Assembly (NCBI RefSeq): GCF_900156455.1
Contig: NZ_FTNQ01000002.1
Span: 682,001-746,000 of the forward strand
Origin: Microbacterium sp. RURRCA19A
GTDB taxonomy: Bacteria; Actinomycetota; Actinomycetes; Actinomycetales; Microbacteriaceae
Length of the DNA stretch: 64,000 nucleotides
Direction: 5' to 3'
The notes under the pieces were generated by a model that did no database searches, was not told where the DNA came from, and saw only the letters and a program-made list of their open reading frames with translations. The translations under genes and the position numbers were made by a program. Positions within the stretch are counted from its first letter, which is position 1, and every line of letters starts with the position of its first letter. Below are positions 57,001 through 64,000 of the stretch, piece after piece.

Positions 57001-58688
57001 TCGACGTCGTCGAGGCATCCATCGCCGATCTCGCTGCCGCCCTTACCGAGGGGCGCACCACCGCCGTCGAGCTGGTCGAGGCGCATCTCGCGCGCATCGA
57101 CGCGTACGACGGTCCCGACACCGCGACCAAGCTCAACGCCGTCGTGGTGCGCAACCCCGGCGCGCTCGCCGAGGCCGCGGCATCCGACGCCCGCCGCGCG
57201 GCGGGGGAGGCACGTGGGCTGCTCGACGGCATCCCGTACACGGCCAAGGACAGCTACATGGTGCGCGGCCTCACCGTCGCGGCCGGGAGCCCGGCGTTCG
57301 CCGACCTCGTCGCGGCGGACGACGCGTTCACGATCGCGCGGCTGCGCGAGGCCGGTGCCATCTGCCTGGGACTCACGAACATGCCCCCGATGGCCAACGG
57401 CGGCATGCAGCGCGGGCTGTACGGCCGCGCCGAGAGTCCGTACAACGCCGATTTCCTGACGTCGGCGTTCGCGTCGGGGTCGTCGAACGGCTCGGGCACG
57501 GCGACGGCCGCGTCGTTCGGCGTCTTCGGTCTGGGCGAGGAGACGTGGTCGAGCGGCCGTGCCCCCGCGGCCTGCAACGGCCTGTGCGCGTACACCCCGT
57601 CGCGCGGCATGATCTCGGTGCGCGGCAACTGGCCGCTGGTCCCGACGATGGACGTCGTCGTGCCGCACACCCGCTCGATGGCCGACCTGCTCGCGGTGCT
57701 CGACGTGATCGTCGCCGACGACCCCGAGACGCGCGGCGATTTCTGGCGCGCGCAGCCGTGGGTGCCGTTGCCCTCCGTGGAGGAGGTGCGACCGCCGTCG
57801 TTCGCCGCTCTGGCCGCGGGCTCGTCGCTGGCGGGAAAGCGCATCGGCATCCCGCGCATGTTCCTCGGCGACGACCCGCTCGTGGGCAGCGGCCCCCGTG
57901 GTGTCGGGGGACCGACCGGTGAGCCGATCGAGCTGCGGCCGTCGCTGCGCGCGCTGTTCGACGTGGCTCGCGCCGACCTCGAAGCCGCGGGCGCGATCGT
58001 GGTCGACTGCGACTTCCCGCTCGTGAGCAACTACGAGGGAGACCGGCCGGGTGCGCCGACGATCCGCGCGCGAGGTCTGGTGTCGGAGGAGTTCCTGCAC
58101 CGCGAGATCGTCGACTTGTCGGCGTGGGCGTGGGACGACTTCCTCCGCGGCACCGGCCACCCCGGTCTGGCCACGGTGGACGGCGCGGCGATCTTCCCGC
58201 ACCCCGCGGGCGCGCTGCCCGACCGCTACACGGGCTTCGACGACGACATCGCGTCGTACCCCGCGCACGTGAGCGCCCACCCGGTGTCGGCGTTCACCGA
58301 GATCCCGCATCTGGCCGAGGGGCTCGAGGGTCTGGAGGAGACCCGGCGCCGCGATCTGGAGGAGTGGATGGATGCCAACGGCTTCGCCGCCGTGGTCTTC
58401 CCGACGCTCAGCGACGTGGCGCCGGCCGACGCCGACGTGAACGAGGCGTCGGCCGACATCGCGTGGCGAAACGGCGTGTGGGTGGCGACGGGCAACCTCG
58501 CGATCCGGCACTGCGGCGTGCCGACGGTGACGGTGCCGCTCGGGACGATGCCGGACATCGGGATGCCATCCGGCCTGACGTTCGCGGGTCGCGCGTACGA
58601 CGACGCGGCGCTGCTGGCGATGGCCGCGGCGTTCGAGGCGCTGCGCCCGCGACGGACTGTGCCGCCGCGGACGCCGGCGCTGGGGTAG
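56997..58688 (+). CDS. Amidase signature family enzyme
   Basis: A 563-residue amidase: catalytic Lys in YTAKDSY (near residue 82), cis-Ser in ASGSSNGSG and nucleophile Ser in the GEETWSSGRAPA segment (near 184). The C-terminal AVVFPTLSDVAP and GVPTVTVPLGTMPDIG regions complete the fold. The last gene of the operon, with its ATG overlapping the deiminase TGA. It could hydrolyse the carbamoyl/ureido product or a related amide. A paralogous remnant lies at 63283. Confidence 0.9.
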   Translation: MIDVVEASIADLAAALTEGRTTAVELVEAHLARIDAYDGPDTATKLNAVVVRNPGALAEAAASDARRAAGEARGLLDGIPYTAKDSYMVRGLTVAAGSPAFADLVAADDAFTIARLREAGAICLGLTNMPPMANGGMQRGLYGRAESPYNADFLTSAFASGSSNGSGTATAASFGVFGLGEETWSSGRAPAACNGLCAYTPSRGMISVRGNWPLVPTMDVVVPHTRSMADLLAVLDVIVADDPETRGDFWRAQPWVPLPSVEEVRPPSFAALAAGSSLAGKRIGIPRMFLGDDPLVGSGPRGVGGPTGEPIELRPSLRALFDVARADLEAAGAIVVDCDFPLVSNYEGDRPGAPTIRARGLVSEEFLHREIVDLSAWAWDDFLRGTGHPGLATVDGAAIFPHPAGALPDRYTGFDDDIASYPAHVSAHPVSAFTEIPHLAEGLEGLEETRRRDLEEWMDANGFAAVVFPTLSDVAPADADVNEASADIAWRNGVWVATGNLAIRHCGVPTVTVPLGTMPDIGMPSGLTFAGRAYDDAALLAMAAAFEALRPRRTVPPRTPALG

Positions 58689-58737
58689 GGCGCGGGGCGT
58701 CGGTGCTGCGGGCTGCGCTTCGAGCGGCGGTGCCGAC

Positions 58738-58773
58738 CCGGTTTGGGGCGTGAAGGAATGCGCCCCGAACCGG
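58738..58773. repeat. Hairpin element downstream of the amidase operon
   Basis: CCGGTTTGGGGCG (58738-58750) pairs with CGCCCCGAACCGG (58761-58773) with one G-T mismatch and a 10-nt loop. Half of a related element is at the window start. It may terminate the amidase operon. Confidence 0.55.
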
Positions 58774-58928
58774 ACATCGTCCCGCCCGAAAGCCGCGAGT
58801 TGTCCTGTGCCGTGCTCAGCCGAGGGGTCGAGGCCCCGGTCTCCGCGGGTGAGCTTGGGGCCTCCACCGCGGGTGAATGCAGGCCGGGACCGGATGAGGT
58901 TCTCTAGTCCTCCCTTGCTTGCCAGGCA

Positions 58929-59159
58929 ATGCCGGTCTTTTCTACTCTGGTGAGAGCCCAGAAGACACGCGACGTGCTGCAGCATCTGAGCAGCATCGGG
59001 TGGGTCCGCCTGCGCGATGGGCAGGGCAGCCATGAGCTGTGGGGGCTGCCCGATGGTTCGAAGAGAGCTGTGGTGCCGGCGGGGCATCGCGAGGTGTCCG
59101 CCGGAGTGCTTCGGCAATTGCAGAAGGCAGGGGTCGTACTCCCTGACTCGTGGAAGTGA
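58929..59159 (+). CDS. hicA: HicA-like toxin of a type II toxin-antitoxin pair
   Basis: A 76-residue HicA-type mRNA interferase candidate: RDVLQHLSSIGWVRLRDGQGSHELW with the catalytic His in GSH, and VVPAGHREVSAGVLRQLQKAG. The ATG at 58929 gives 7 extra residues over an in-frame GTG at 58950, where homology begins; the true start is unclear. The HicB-like gene follows after 11 bases. Confidence 0.82.
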   Translation: MPVFSTLVRAQKTRDVLQHLSSIGWVRLRDGQGSHELWGLPDGSKRAVVPAGHREVSAGVLRQLQKAGVVLPDSWK

Positions 59160-59170
59160 CGGGAGCAATC

Positions 59171-59557
59171 ATGATCCGCACGTTCGACGTCGTCGTGGAG
59201 CGCGATGGTCGGTGGTGGGTGTTCGAGATCCCCGAGCTGGGGACGGGGGGTCAGGCGGTGTCCCTCAACGAGGTCGAGCACGAAGCGCAGGGCGTGGCGG
59301 CGATGTGGCTCGACGTCCCCGTCACCGATGTGGCCGTTTCGATCACCGTGGAAGGCGCTCAGGAACTCCTCGACGAGTGGGCTGCCGCCGGTCGTGAGGA
59401 AGCGGAGGCGCGACTCGCGCAAGCGCGCGCTGCGGAGCGCCGACGTGCTGTCGTGGAGCGACTGCGCGCGCAGAGGTACAGCGCTCCCGACGTCGGCCGG
59501 ATTCTCGGCATCAGTCCGCAGCGCGTTTACCAGATCGAGAAGCGGAAGGCGTCCTGA
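59171..59557 (+). CDS. hicB: HicB-like antitoxin with C-terminal HTH
   Basis: A 128-residue protein: N-terminal partial RNase H-like HicB fold (DVVVERDGRWWVFEIPELG, then EVEHEAQGVAAMWL), a charged helical linker, and a C-terminal HTH (YSAPDVGRILGISPQRVYQIEKRK). GGGAG lies 5 nt before the ATG. It should neutralise the upstream toxin and repress the pair. Confidence 0.82.
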   Translation: MIRTFDVVVERDGRWWVFEIPELGTGGQAVSLNEVEHEAQGVAAMWLDVPVTDVAVSITVEGAQELLDEWAAAGREEAEARLAQARAAERRRAVVERLRAQRYSAPDVGRILGISPQRVYQIEKRKAS

Positions 59558-59584
59558 CGCCCGTGCCAAACCGGGCTCCCGCGC

Positions 59585-60919
59585 TCAGCACGCCCCGTCG
59601 ACCCAGGTCACGACCGTGGCGTTGTTCTTGTCGGTTTCGGCGAAGGCAGAGGTGACGCCGGTCGCGACGGTGTCCGTGCCTCTCCGGAGGATGCCGTCCG
59701 CCCCGAGGGTCAGGAGGTTTCCCACGGCGGTGCTGTCGGTGGGGACGTCGGCATCCACGCTTCCGACGGAGGTGGCCGCACCGGCGGCGGTCCACCTGCG
59801 GCGGTGCATCCCGGTCGCGTCGACGAAGGTGGCCGAGGTCTCGTTGTTCCTGTCGAGTTCGGCGAACACCGAGGTGACGCCGGTCGCGACGCCGCCGGCG
59901 CCCTTCCGCAGCACACCGTCCGCGCTGAGGGTGAGCAGCGTCCCGACGGCGGTGCTGTCGGTCGGAACGGACTCGTCGATGTTGCTCGCCGGGTAGGGGG
60001 CTCCCCCGTCGGTCCAGACGCGCCGGTGCATCCCTGTCGCGTCGACCCACGTGACCGAGGTGTAGTTGTTCCGGTCGAACTCGGCGAAGGCCGAGGTCAC
60101 CCCGGTCGCGATGGTGGTGCCCACGCGGCGGAGGACGCCGCCCGGGTCGAGGGTCACGAAGGTGCCCACGGCGATGCTGTTCGCCGGGACCGTGGCATCC
60201 ACGTTGGCGCTGGGGTAGGCGGAGCCGGCGTCGGTCCAGAGGCGCCGGTGCATGCCGGTCGCGTCGACGAAGGTGACCGTGAGGTAGTTGTTCTTGTCCA
60301 TCTCGGCGAACGCCGAGGTGACGCCGGTCCCGATGGTGGTCGTCCGTCGCCGCAGGATGCCGGTCGGGTCGAGGGTGACGAGCGTCCCCACGGCGCGGCT
60401 GCCGGTGGGCACCGCGAGATCGACGCTGCCGGTCGGGTCGTCTGCTCCGGTCTCCGTCCACACGCGGCGATGCAGCGTCTGTGTCGCGGTGCTCGCCAGA
60501 GAGGTGAGCGTGGCCGCGGTGGCGGCGCCAGAGGTTGTGGCGGCAAGTGTGCCCGCGGTCCCCCCGACCTGCACGCGGAGTGCCGGCAGGGCCACACGTC
60601 CGCTCGCGTCGGACAGGCCGGTGAACGTGCTCGCGCCGTTCTCGAAGCGGTACCCGGTGGAGGCCGCGACGGTCACGCCGACACCCGACACGGCCGTTCC
60701 GTCGACGGTCACGGTGACGGACACCCCCGTGATGTCGGCGCAGACGGTTCCGCTGTAGGTCGCGCGGTCGAATGTCAGCACCGTCGTCCCGGATGCCGCT
60801 GCGGTCGGTGCCACGGTGGCGACGGCGATCGCGGGGAGTGCCCACGCCGCTCCCGTCAAAACGGTGCGGCGGTTCGGGGCGAGTTCGGTGGATGCCGAGG
60901 CCTCGGGGGATCGGGGCAT
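59585..60919 (-). CDS. Tat-exported protein with tandem ~74-residue repeats
   Basis: A 444-residue predicted secreted protein. NRRTVLTGAAW followed by a hydrophobic stretch ending in Ala-rich APTAAAS is a twin-arginine signal. An Ig-like segment (residues about 45-125) precedes about 3.7 repeats of roughly 74 residues with the consensus TGVTSAFAE.D.NN, VDATGMHRR.WT and VGT.VTL...G.LRR. The chain ends VDGAC. AAGGA lies 8 nt before the ATG at 60919. No named family recognised; it may form a beta-propeller-like or adhesive surface protein. Confidence 0.8.
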   Translation of the reverse strand: MPRSPEASASTELAPNRRTVLTGAAWALPAIAVATVAPTAAASGTTVLTFDRATYSGTVCADITGVSVTVTVDGTAVSGVGVTVAASTGYRFENGASTFTGLSDASGRVALPALRVQVGGTAGTLAATTSGAATAATLTSLASTATQTLHRRVWTETGADDPTGSVDLAVPTGSRAVGTLVTLDPTGILRRRTTTIGTGVTSAFAEMDKNNYLTVTFVDATGMHRRLWTDAGSAYPSANVDATVPANSIAVGTFVTLDPGGVLRRVGTTIATGVTSAFAEFDRNNYTSVTWVDATGMHRRVWTDGGAPYPASNIDESVPTDSTAVGTLLTLSADGVLRKGAGGVATGVTSVFAELDRNNETSATFVDATGMHRRRWTAAGAATSVGSVDADVPTDSTAVGNLLTLGADGILRRGTDTVATGVTSAFAETDKNNATVVTWVDGAC

Positions 60920-61376
60920 GGTGAGGTCCTTCGAGGTGGGGGAGATCGCGATTGTCCCGTGCGCCGCCGGGCGTTGTGCGCATGCCACTGGAGCGTGAGG
61001 CCGTGGTGAGCTTTGTCGTGGATCGGCAGGGCGGCGTTTGTATCCCGAACGGGTAACAAATGCTGCACGTCATTTGTGTTCGCGATCGCTCAGAGCCGGG
61101 GGTGCTGCCCAGCGGCGACGCGACCGCATCGCAACTGCTCCTCGTCACCTGCGACGCCCCAGCAGCGACTCCTCGATGCCGGGACACCCGCGCGATCACC
61201 CTCTTCGCTGATCGTGCTCGCCACGAACCCCGAGCCCGGCCACGGTCGCGGTGACGCATCCGGCGATGAGTTCGGCGAGCTGAAGGTGCGGATGACCGCC
61301 CCGAGCGTGATCAGCTGCCCCATGTCACGTCGTCCCCGACGTCAGACGGCGCAGGTCGGGCGAGCTCGCGGCCTGG

Positions 61377-61470
61377 TAGAGTTATCCGCGCAAGGCCCTA
61401 TACGTCCTGTGTGGGCGTCCACGGGGTCTTGCACCCCGCGAACCCCCGGCATCCGCTGGGGGTTCTTGCG
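61377..61470 (+). ncRNA. Candidate small structured RNA
   Basis: After a possible -10 box TAGAGT (61377-61382), CGCAAG near 61389 can pair with CTTGCG at 61465-61470, enclosing the hairpins CGGGGT-CTTGC-ACCCCG and GAACCCCC/GGGGGTTC. The whole could fold as a closed branched RNA of about 80 nt. No known RNA family recognised; it may simply be a terminator region. Confidence 0.25.
61440..61465. terminator. Terminator of the DUF3800 gene
   Basis: An 8-bp stem GAACCCCC/GGGGGTTC with a 10-nt loop lies 6 bases from the stop of the minus-strand DUF3800 gene. Confidence 0.6.
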
Positions 61471-62226
61471 TTAGTCGAGCCAGATGATGCCATGGTCAGA
61501 GTCGGTCGGCCAGTGATTTGCCAGCTTCATGTACGCGACGATCGCGTCGGATGTCACTCGAGAACGGTTGCCCCAGATCTCCGGGTGATCCTGCTTGTGT
61601 CGGTGATAAGCCCCGTAGGCGATCAGGTCAGCAGCCTGGACGAGCTGGCTGTATCGGCTGTCTTGCATCACCGGGTCTTCGATCACGCGACGATTCTCGA
61701 TCGGAAGGTCGCGGTGCACCGATCGGTAGGGCTTGGCGTCGCGGATGGCTCTTTCCCACAGCTCTCTGCTCCGGTCTGCCGTCACTTCTTCGTCAGGCCG
61801 GGCAAGCCCCTGCTGTCCGTCGTAGAACACGAGGAGGTAGGTGTCGTTCTCGGTCGCCCAGTCCTCCAAGCGCGCGATAGCCCGGGCATATGCTCGCGGC
61901 TTGGACACGTCGGCCGTTCCGAACGTGACGATGGCGAACTGCGCCCGCGCCATCCAGGTGAGCAGGATCCGAGCCGCGGCCGCTCTCTTGGCTGTTCCGA
62001 AGCCGCGATCCTCCTCCGCGCTCGCACAGTATCGACCGCGACCTTTGAAGAGTTCGTTCGCGTGAATCTCGCTGTGCTTCACGACGCCGAAATCCCGATG
62101 GATCGCTCGCCTCCCACCGAGCCACGCCTCCAGAACAGCCGCCCATTCGCGGTCCTCGATGAGCAGCGCAGTGATCGTGACACCGTTCTTCGAGTCCCCG
62201 GAGTCTTCCAAGTAGCACAGGTGCAT
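61471..62226 (-). CDS. DUF3800 domain-containing protein
   Basis: A 251-residue DUF3800 protein: YLEDSGD at the N-terminus (family consensus YxDESGD), LLVFYDGQQG in the middle and LVQAADLIAYGAYHRHKQ near the C-terminus, the usual acidic signatures of this RNase H-like family, often found in mobile or defence-associated regions. The ATG at 62226 follows CAGGAT by 6 nt. It is divergent from the HIRAN-domain gene. Confidence 0.85.
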   Translation of the reverse strand: MHLCYLEDSGDSKNGVTITALLIEDREWAAVLEAWLGGRRAIHRDFGVVKHSEIHANELFKGRGRYCASAEEDRGFGTAKRAAAARILLTWMARAQFAIVTFGTADVSKPRAYARAIARLEDWATENDTYLLVFYDGQQGLARPDEEVTADRSRELWERAIRDAKPYRSVHRDLPIENRRVIEDPVMQDSRYSQLVQAADLIAYGAYHRHKQDHPEIWGNRSRVTSDAIVAYMKLANHWPTDSDHGIIWLD

Positions 62227-62232
62227 ACGCTC

Positions 62233-62238
62233 ATCCTG
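62233..62238 (-). promoter_or_regulatory. -10-like box (CAGGAT) of the DUF3800 gene
   Basis: CAGGAT on the minus strand ends 6 nt before the ATG at 62226. Confidence 0.35.
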
Positions 62239-62345
62239 GTCTTCAGCCTGCGAGCGCTCGGGCGCTTGTGGATGAGTAAATGGATGCGGGTTTCCTCAGT
62301 TCCGTGACCTTCGAGGCCCTCCAGGGCTCTGCCATGATTGCCGTC

Positions 62346-63191
62346 ATGGGCATCTTGCAGCGGCTCTTCGGCGCGAAACCGCAACCCGCTGAGCGCGGAG
62401 AGGCCGCGACAATCGCCCTCCGGTCCGGTGCGACCCCGGATCTCGTCAAGCTCTCGGGGACGACCACGATCGGAAGCGAAGTGATCGCGGCGTTCGCGCA
62501 GCGAGCGGACCCCGACGACACCGGCTACATCGAGGTGAACGGCTCGATCCAGCGTGAGCCGAACAATCCGCTCGATCCCGACGCGGTAGCCGTGTTCGTG
62601 GAAGCAGAGCGCATCGGCTACCTTCCGGGATACGTCGCTCAGACCGTGGATCTTTCGGCGCAGGGGTCGCGCCCGGTGCGACTGCAGATCTTCACACAGC
62701 TGCTCGAGAAGGGGCTGCGTGCGGAGGCCTGGTGCTGGCTCGGCGAGCATGCTCCCCAGTGGAAATGGTCGGAACAGAACCGGCCGCCCCTCTCCGCCGG
62801 AGCCAAGCGTCGCGACGAGCATCGTCAGCGCGATCGGCTCATCCGTGAAGCGTTGGCGAGAGGCGGGGAGCGCGCCGCCGATTTCACGGCCGGGACCGTC
62901 GACGGTCTGCACTACCTGCAGACCGTCGAGCCCATCAAGCAGCTCAAACGAGAGGGCCGGCTCGATGAGGCGCTGGCGCTCTGCTATACCGCTATCGAGG
63001 GCGCGGAGAGGGCCGCGCGTCGGGAGGGCACCTCGCCCGCCCCGTTCTACACTGAGCAGGCGGCCATTGTGCATCGCAAGCTCGGCCAGCGCGACGAGGA
63101 AATTGCGGTGCTCCGTCGCTACGTGGATGCGTGCCCGCCGCGGTATCGGGAGAGTTCTCTCAAGGCGCGCCTGGACAAGCTGCTTGCGTAG
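62346..63191 (+). CDS. HIRAN-domain protein with C-terminal helical repeat
   Basis: A 281-residue protein. Residues about 30-110 form a HIRAN-like module (GYIEVNGSIQREPNNPLDPDAVAVFV, IGYLPGYVAQ), which in other proteins binds DNA ends. A charged linker and a TPR-like region (LKREGRLDEALALCYTAI, VHRKLGQRDEEIAVLRRYVD) follow. No helicase or nuclease motif is visible. The start at 62346 is preferred to an upstream in-frame ATG because CATGAT lies 7 nt before it. Confidence 0.75.
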   Translation: MGILQRLFGAKPQPAERGEAATIALRSGATPDLVKLSGTTTIGSEVIAAFAQRADPDDTGYIEVNGSIQREPNNPLDPDAVAVFVEAERIGYLPGYVAQTVDLSAQGSRPVRLQIFTQLLEKGLRAEAWCWLGEHAPQWKWSEQNRPPLSAGAKRRDEHRQRDRLIREALARGGERAADFTAGTVDGLHYLQTVEPIKQLKREGRLDEALALCYTAIEGAERAARREGTSPAPFYTEQAAIVHRKLGQRDEEIAVLRRYVDACPPRYRESSLKARLDKLLA

Positions 63192-63282
63192 CGCCTCGGA
63201 GCTGCCCAACGGCATAATCCTCACCGCGCCTGCTCAGGCGCCAGCCCGGAGGAGTCGGGGCCTGTGACGCCAAGGTCGGAAG

Positions 63283-63507
63283 GATGCCGAAGGCATCGAC
63301 GCCGTAGCCTTCCCGACCCTCAGCGACGTGGTATCGGCCGACGCGGTCGTGAATCCCGCGTCGGCCGACACCACGTGGCGCAACGGCGTGTGCGTCGATA
63401 CGTGCAACCTCGCGATCCGTCACCGCGCTGTACCGATGGTGACCGTGCCGCTGGGGACTATGCCGGGCATCCGGGGCGCCGCGGTTGCCACGTTCGCGCG
63501 CCGATGA
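63283..63507 (+). pseudogene. Remnant of an amidase paralogous to the one at 56997
   Basis: The frame from 63283 to a TGA at 63505-63507 has no start codon context and is preceded by an in-frame TGA at 63265. Over 63 residues, 46 are identical to the intact amidase beginning at 58371, including FPTLSDV, NLAIRH and VTVPLGTMP, without a gap. Homology then stops. It is the C-terminal fragment of a lost or truncated gene. Confidence 0.85.
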
Positions 63508-63544
63508 TCGTGTGGGGCTTTGGGCTCGAAAGGAAGCTAATCGT

Positions 63545-64000
63545 TTAGCAGGCCGATTGCAGCCTGTAGACGGCTCCGGAGTCGGTGGTGCTGACGCTGA
63601 AGCTGGTGACCCCGGCGGGGGAGGTCTTTGTCCAGGGGCCGCCTTGGTTACTGACGTACAGGTAGGTGTCGCTTCCGAGGATGTAGGCCTGATTCGAGTT
63701 GCTGGTGGTGCCGTATCCGATGGCGGTGGCTGTGACGCCGGCGGGAAGCGCGGGGAAGTAGCCGTTGTTCCAGCCGGCGCCTACTCCTGTGCCGTTGCCG
63801 GTGATGTAGACGGCTCCGGAGTCGGTGGTGCTGACGCTGAAGCTGGTGACCCCGGCGGGGGAGCACTTTGTCCACGCGCCACCTTGGATACTCATGTACA
63901 GGTAGGTGTCGCTTCCGAGGACGTAGCCCGCGTTGGAGTTGCTGGTGGTGCCGTATCCGATGGCGGTGGCTGTGACGCCGGCGGGAAGCGCGGGGAAGTA
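63545..64000 (-). CDS. C-terminal part of a tandem-repeat protein (cut by window edge)
   Basis: The reading frame is open from the right edge to a TAA at 63545, 151 residues. It contains an 80-residue unit (YFPALPAGVTATAIGYGTTS start, then SNSN, GSDTYLY, GGxWTK, SFSVSTTDSGAVY) once complete and once nearly complete, with DNA copies exactly 240 bp apart and almost identical. The chain ends RLQSAC. Composition is less GC-rich than its surroundings, with Ser, Thr, Gly, Asn and Tyr enriched. Probably secreted; the start is outside the window. Confidence 0.75.
   Translation of the reverse strand, partial: YFPALPAGVTATAIGYGTTSNSNAGYVLGSDTYLYMSIQGGAWTKCSPAGVTSFSVSTTDSGAVYITGNGTGVGAGWNNGYFPALPAGVTATAIGYGTTSNSNQAYILGSDTYLYVSNQGGPWTKTSPAGVTSFSVSTTDSGAVYRLQSAC

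Larger units (their letters stand above)
60920..61470. other. 551-bp region without a confident gene
   Basis: The left part carries the promoter and leader of the Tat-exported protein (minus strand). The centre has no frame with a ribosome site, homology or normal codon use, although open frames cross it. The right end holds two stem-loops (CGGGGT/ACCCCG near 61422 and the terminator at 61440) and a possible promoter TAGAGT at 61377-61382. Confidence 0.6.

Noticed and set aside
61422..61465. tRNA gene fragment
   Set aside because: No anticodon arm, T-arm GTTC-A pattern with 7-base loop or CCA-adjacent acceptor stem could be assembled; the hairpins fit a terminator better.
61013..61474. A 153-codon frame in the region between the Tat repeat protein and the DUF3800 gene
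   Set aside because: Codon use is unlike real genes here, with many Cys, Ser and Arg residues, no ribosome site and overlap with hairpins at the 3' end.

Overview
The window is a continuous chromosomal segment from a very GC-rich Gram-positive actinobacterium, most likely Microbacterium or a close Microbacteriaceae relative. This is inferred from the strong G/C third-position bias, many GTG starts, GTGA/ATGA gene overlaps, the recurrent heptamer GGATGCC/GGCATCC, a single-chain glycyl-tRNA synthetase and the protein families present. No rRNA, tRNA, CRISPR array, transposase or phage structural gene was found. Sixty-three protein genes (one cut by the right edge), one upstream ORF and one gene remnant are annotated. 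Many genes carry a TANNNT-like -10 box 6 to 8 nt before the start codon, which points to widespread leaderless transcription.

Layout. 0-17.7 kb is mostly housekeeping: an ECF sigma factor coupled to a DGPF/YciI protein, xthA, pyrE, a HAD phosphatase, CsbD, a P-type ATPase, mntH-mntR with two evident operators, a TrmH-family methyltransferase, a MATE exporter, an M13 peptidase and a beta-lactamase-fold protein lacking its nucleophile. 17.8-33.9 kb is a catabolic block. A minus-strand operon (esterase, Baeyer-Villiger monooxygenase, SDR, monothiol glutaredoxin) diverges from a plus-strand operon (lipoprotein binding protein, SDR, a fused ABC ATPase-permease, a second permease). Next come an AcoR-like regulator and a GntR repressor divergent from aldehyde dehydrogenase, alcohol dehydrogenase and hydroxyacyl-CoA dehydrogenase genes. 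The set would suit uptake of an alcohol or ketone, Baeyer-Villiger oxidation, ester hydrolysis and oxidation towards beta-oxidation.

34-51.7 kb is mixed: an FHA protein, MFS/ArsR pair, purU, MFS transporter, GNAT, SDR, menC, glyS, a DrrAB-type ABC exporter, corA with an elaborate leader, and a large SARP/AfsR-like regulator. 51.8-58.7 kb is a LacI-controlled operon (MFS, YtcJ-type amidohydrolase, agmatine-deiminase-like enzyme, amidase) whose genes all overlap by ATGA and whose divergent promoter holds the palindrome TTAAACGTTTAA.

58.7-64 kb looks accessory: a HicAB-like toxin-antitoxin pair, a Tat-exported protein with about 74-residue tandem repeats, a DUF3800 protein, a HIRAN-domain protein, a remnant of an amidase paralogous to the intact upstream one, and the 3' end of a second tandem-repeat protein with an 80-residue, 240-bp unit. 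Several palindromic intergenic repeats are scattered through the window, including a 67-bp family with three full copies and one truncated copy.
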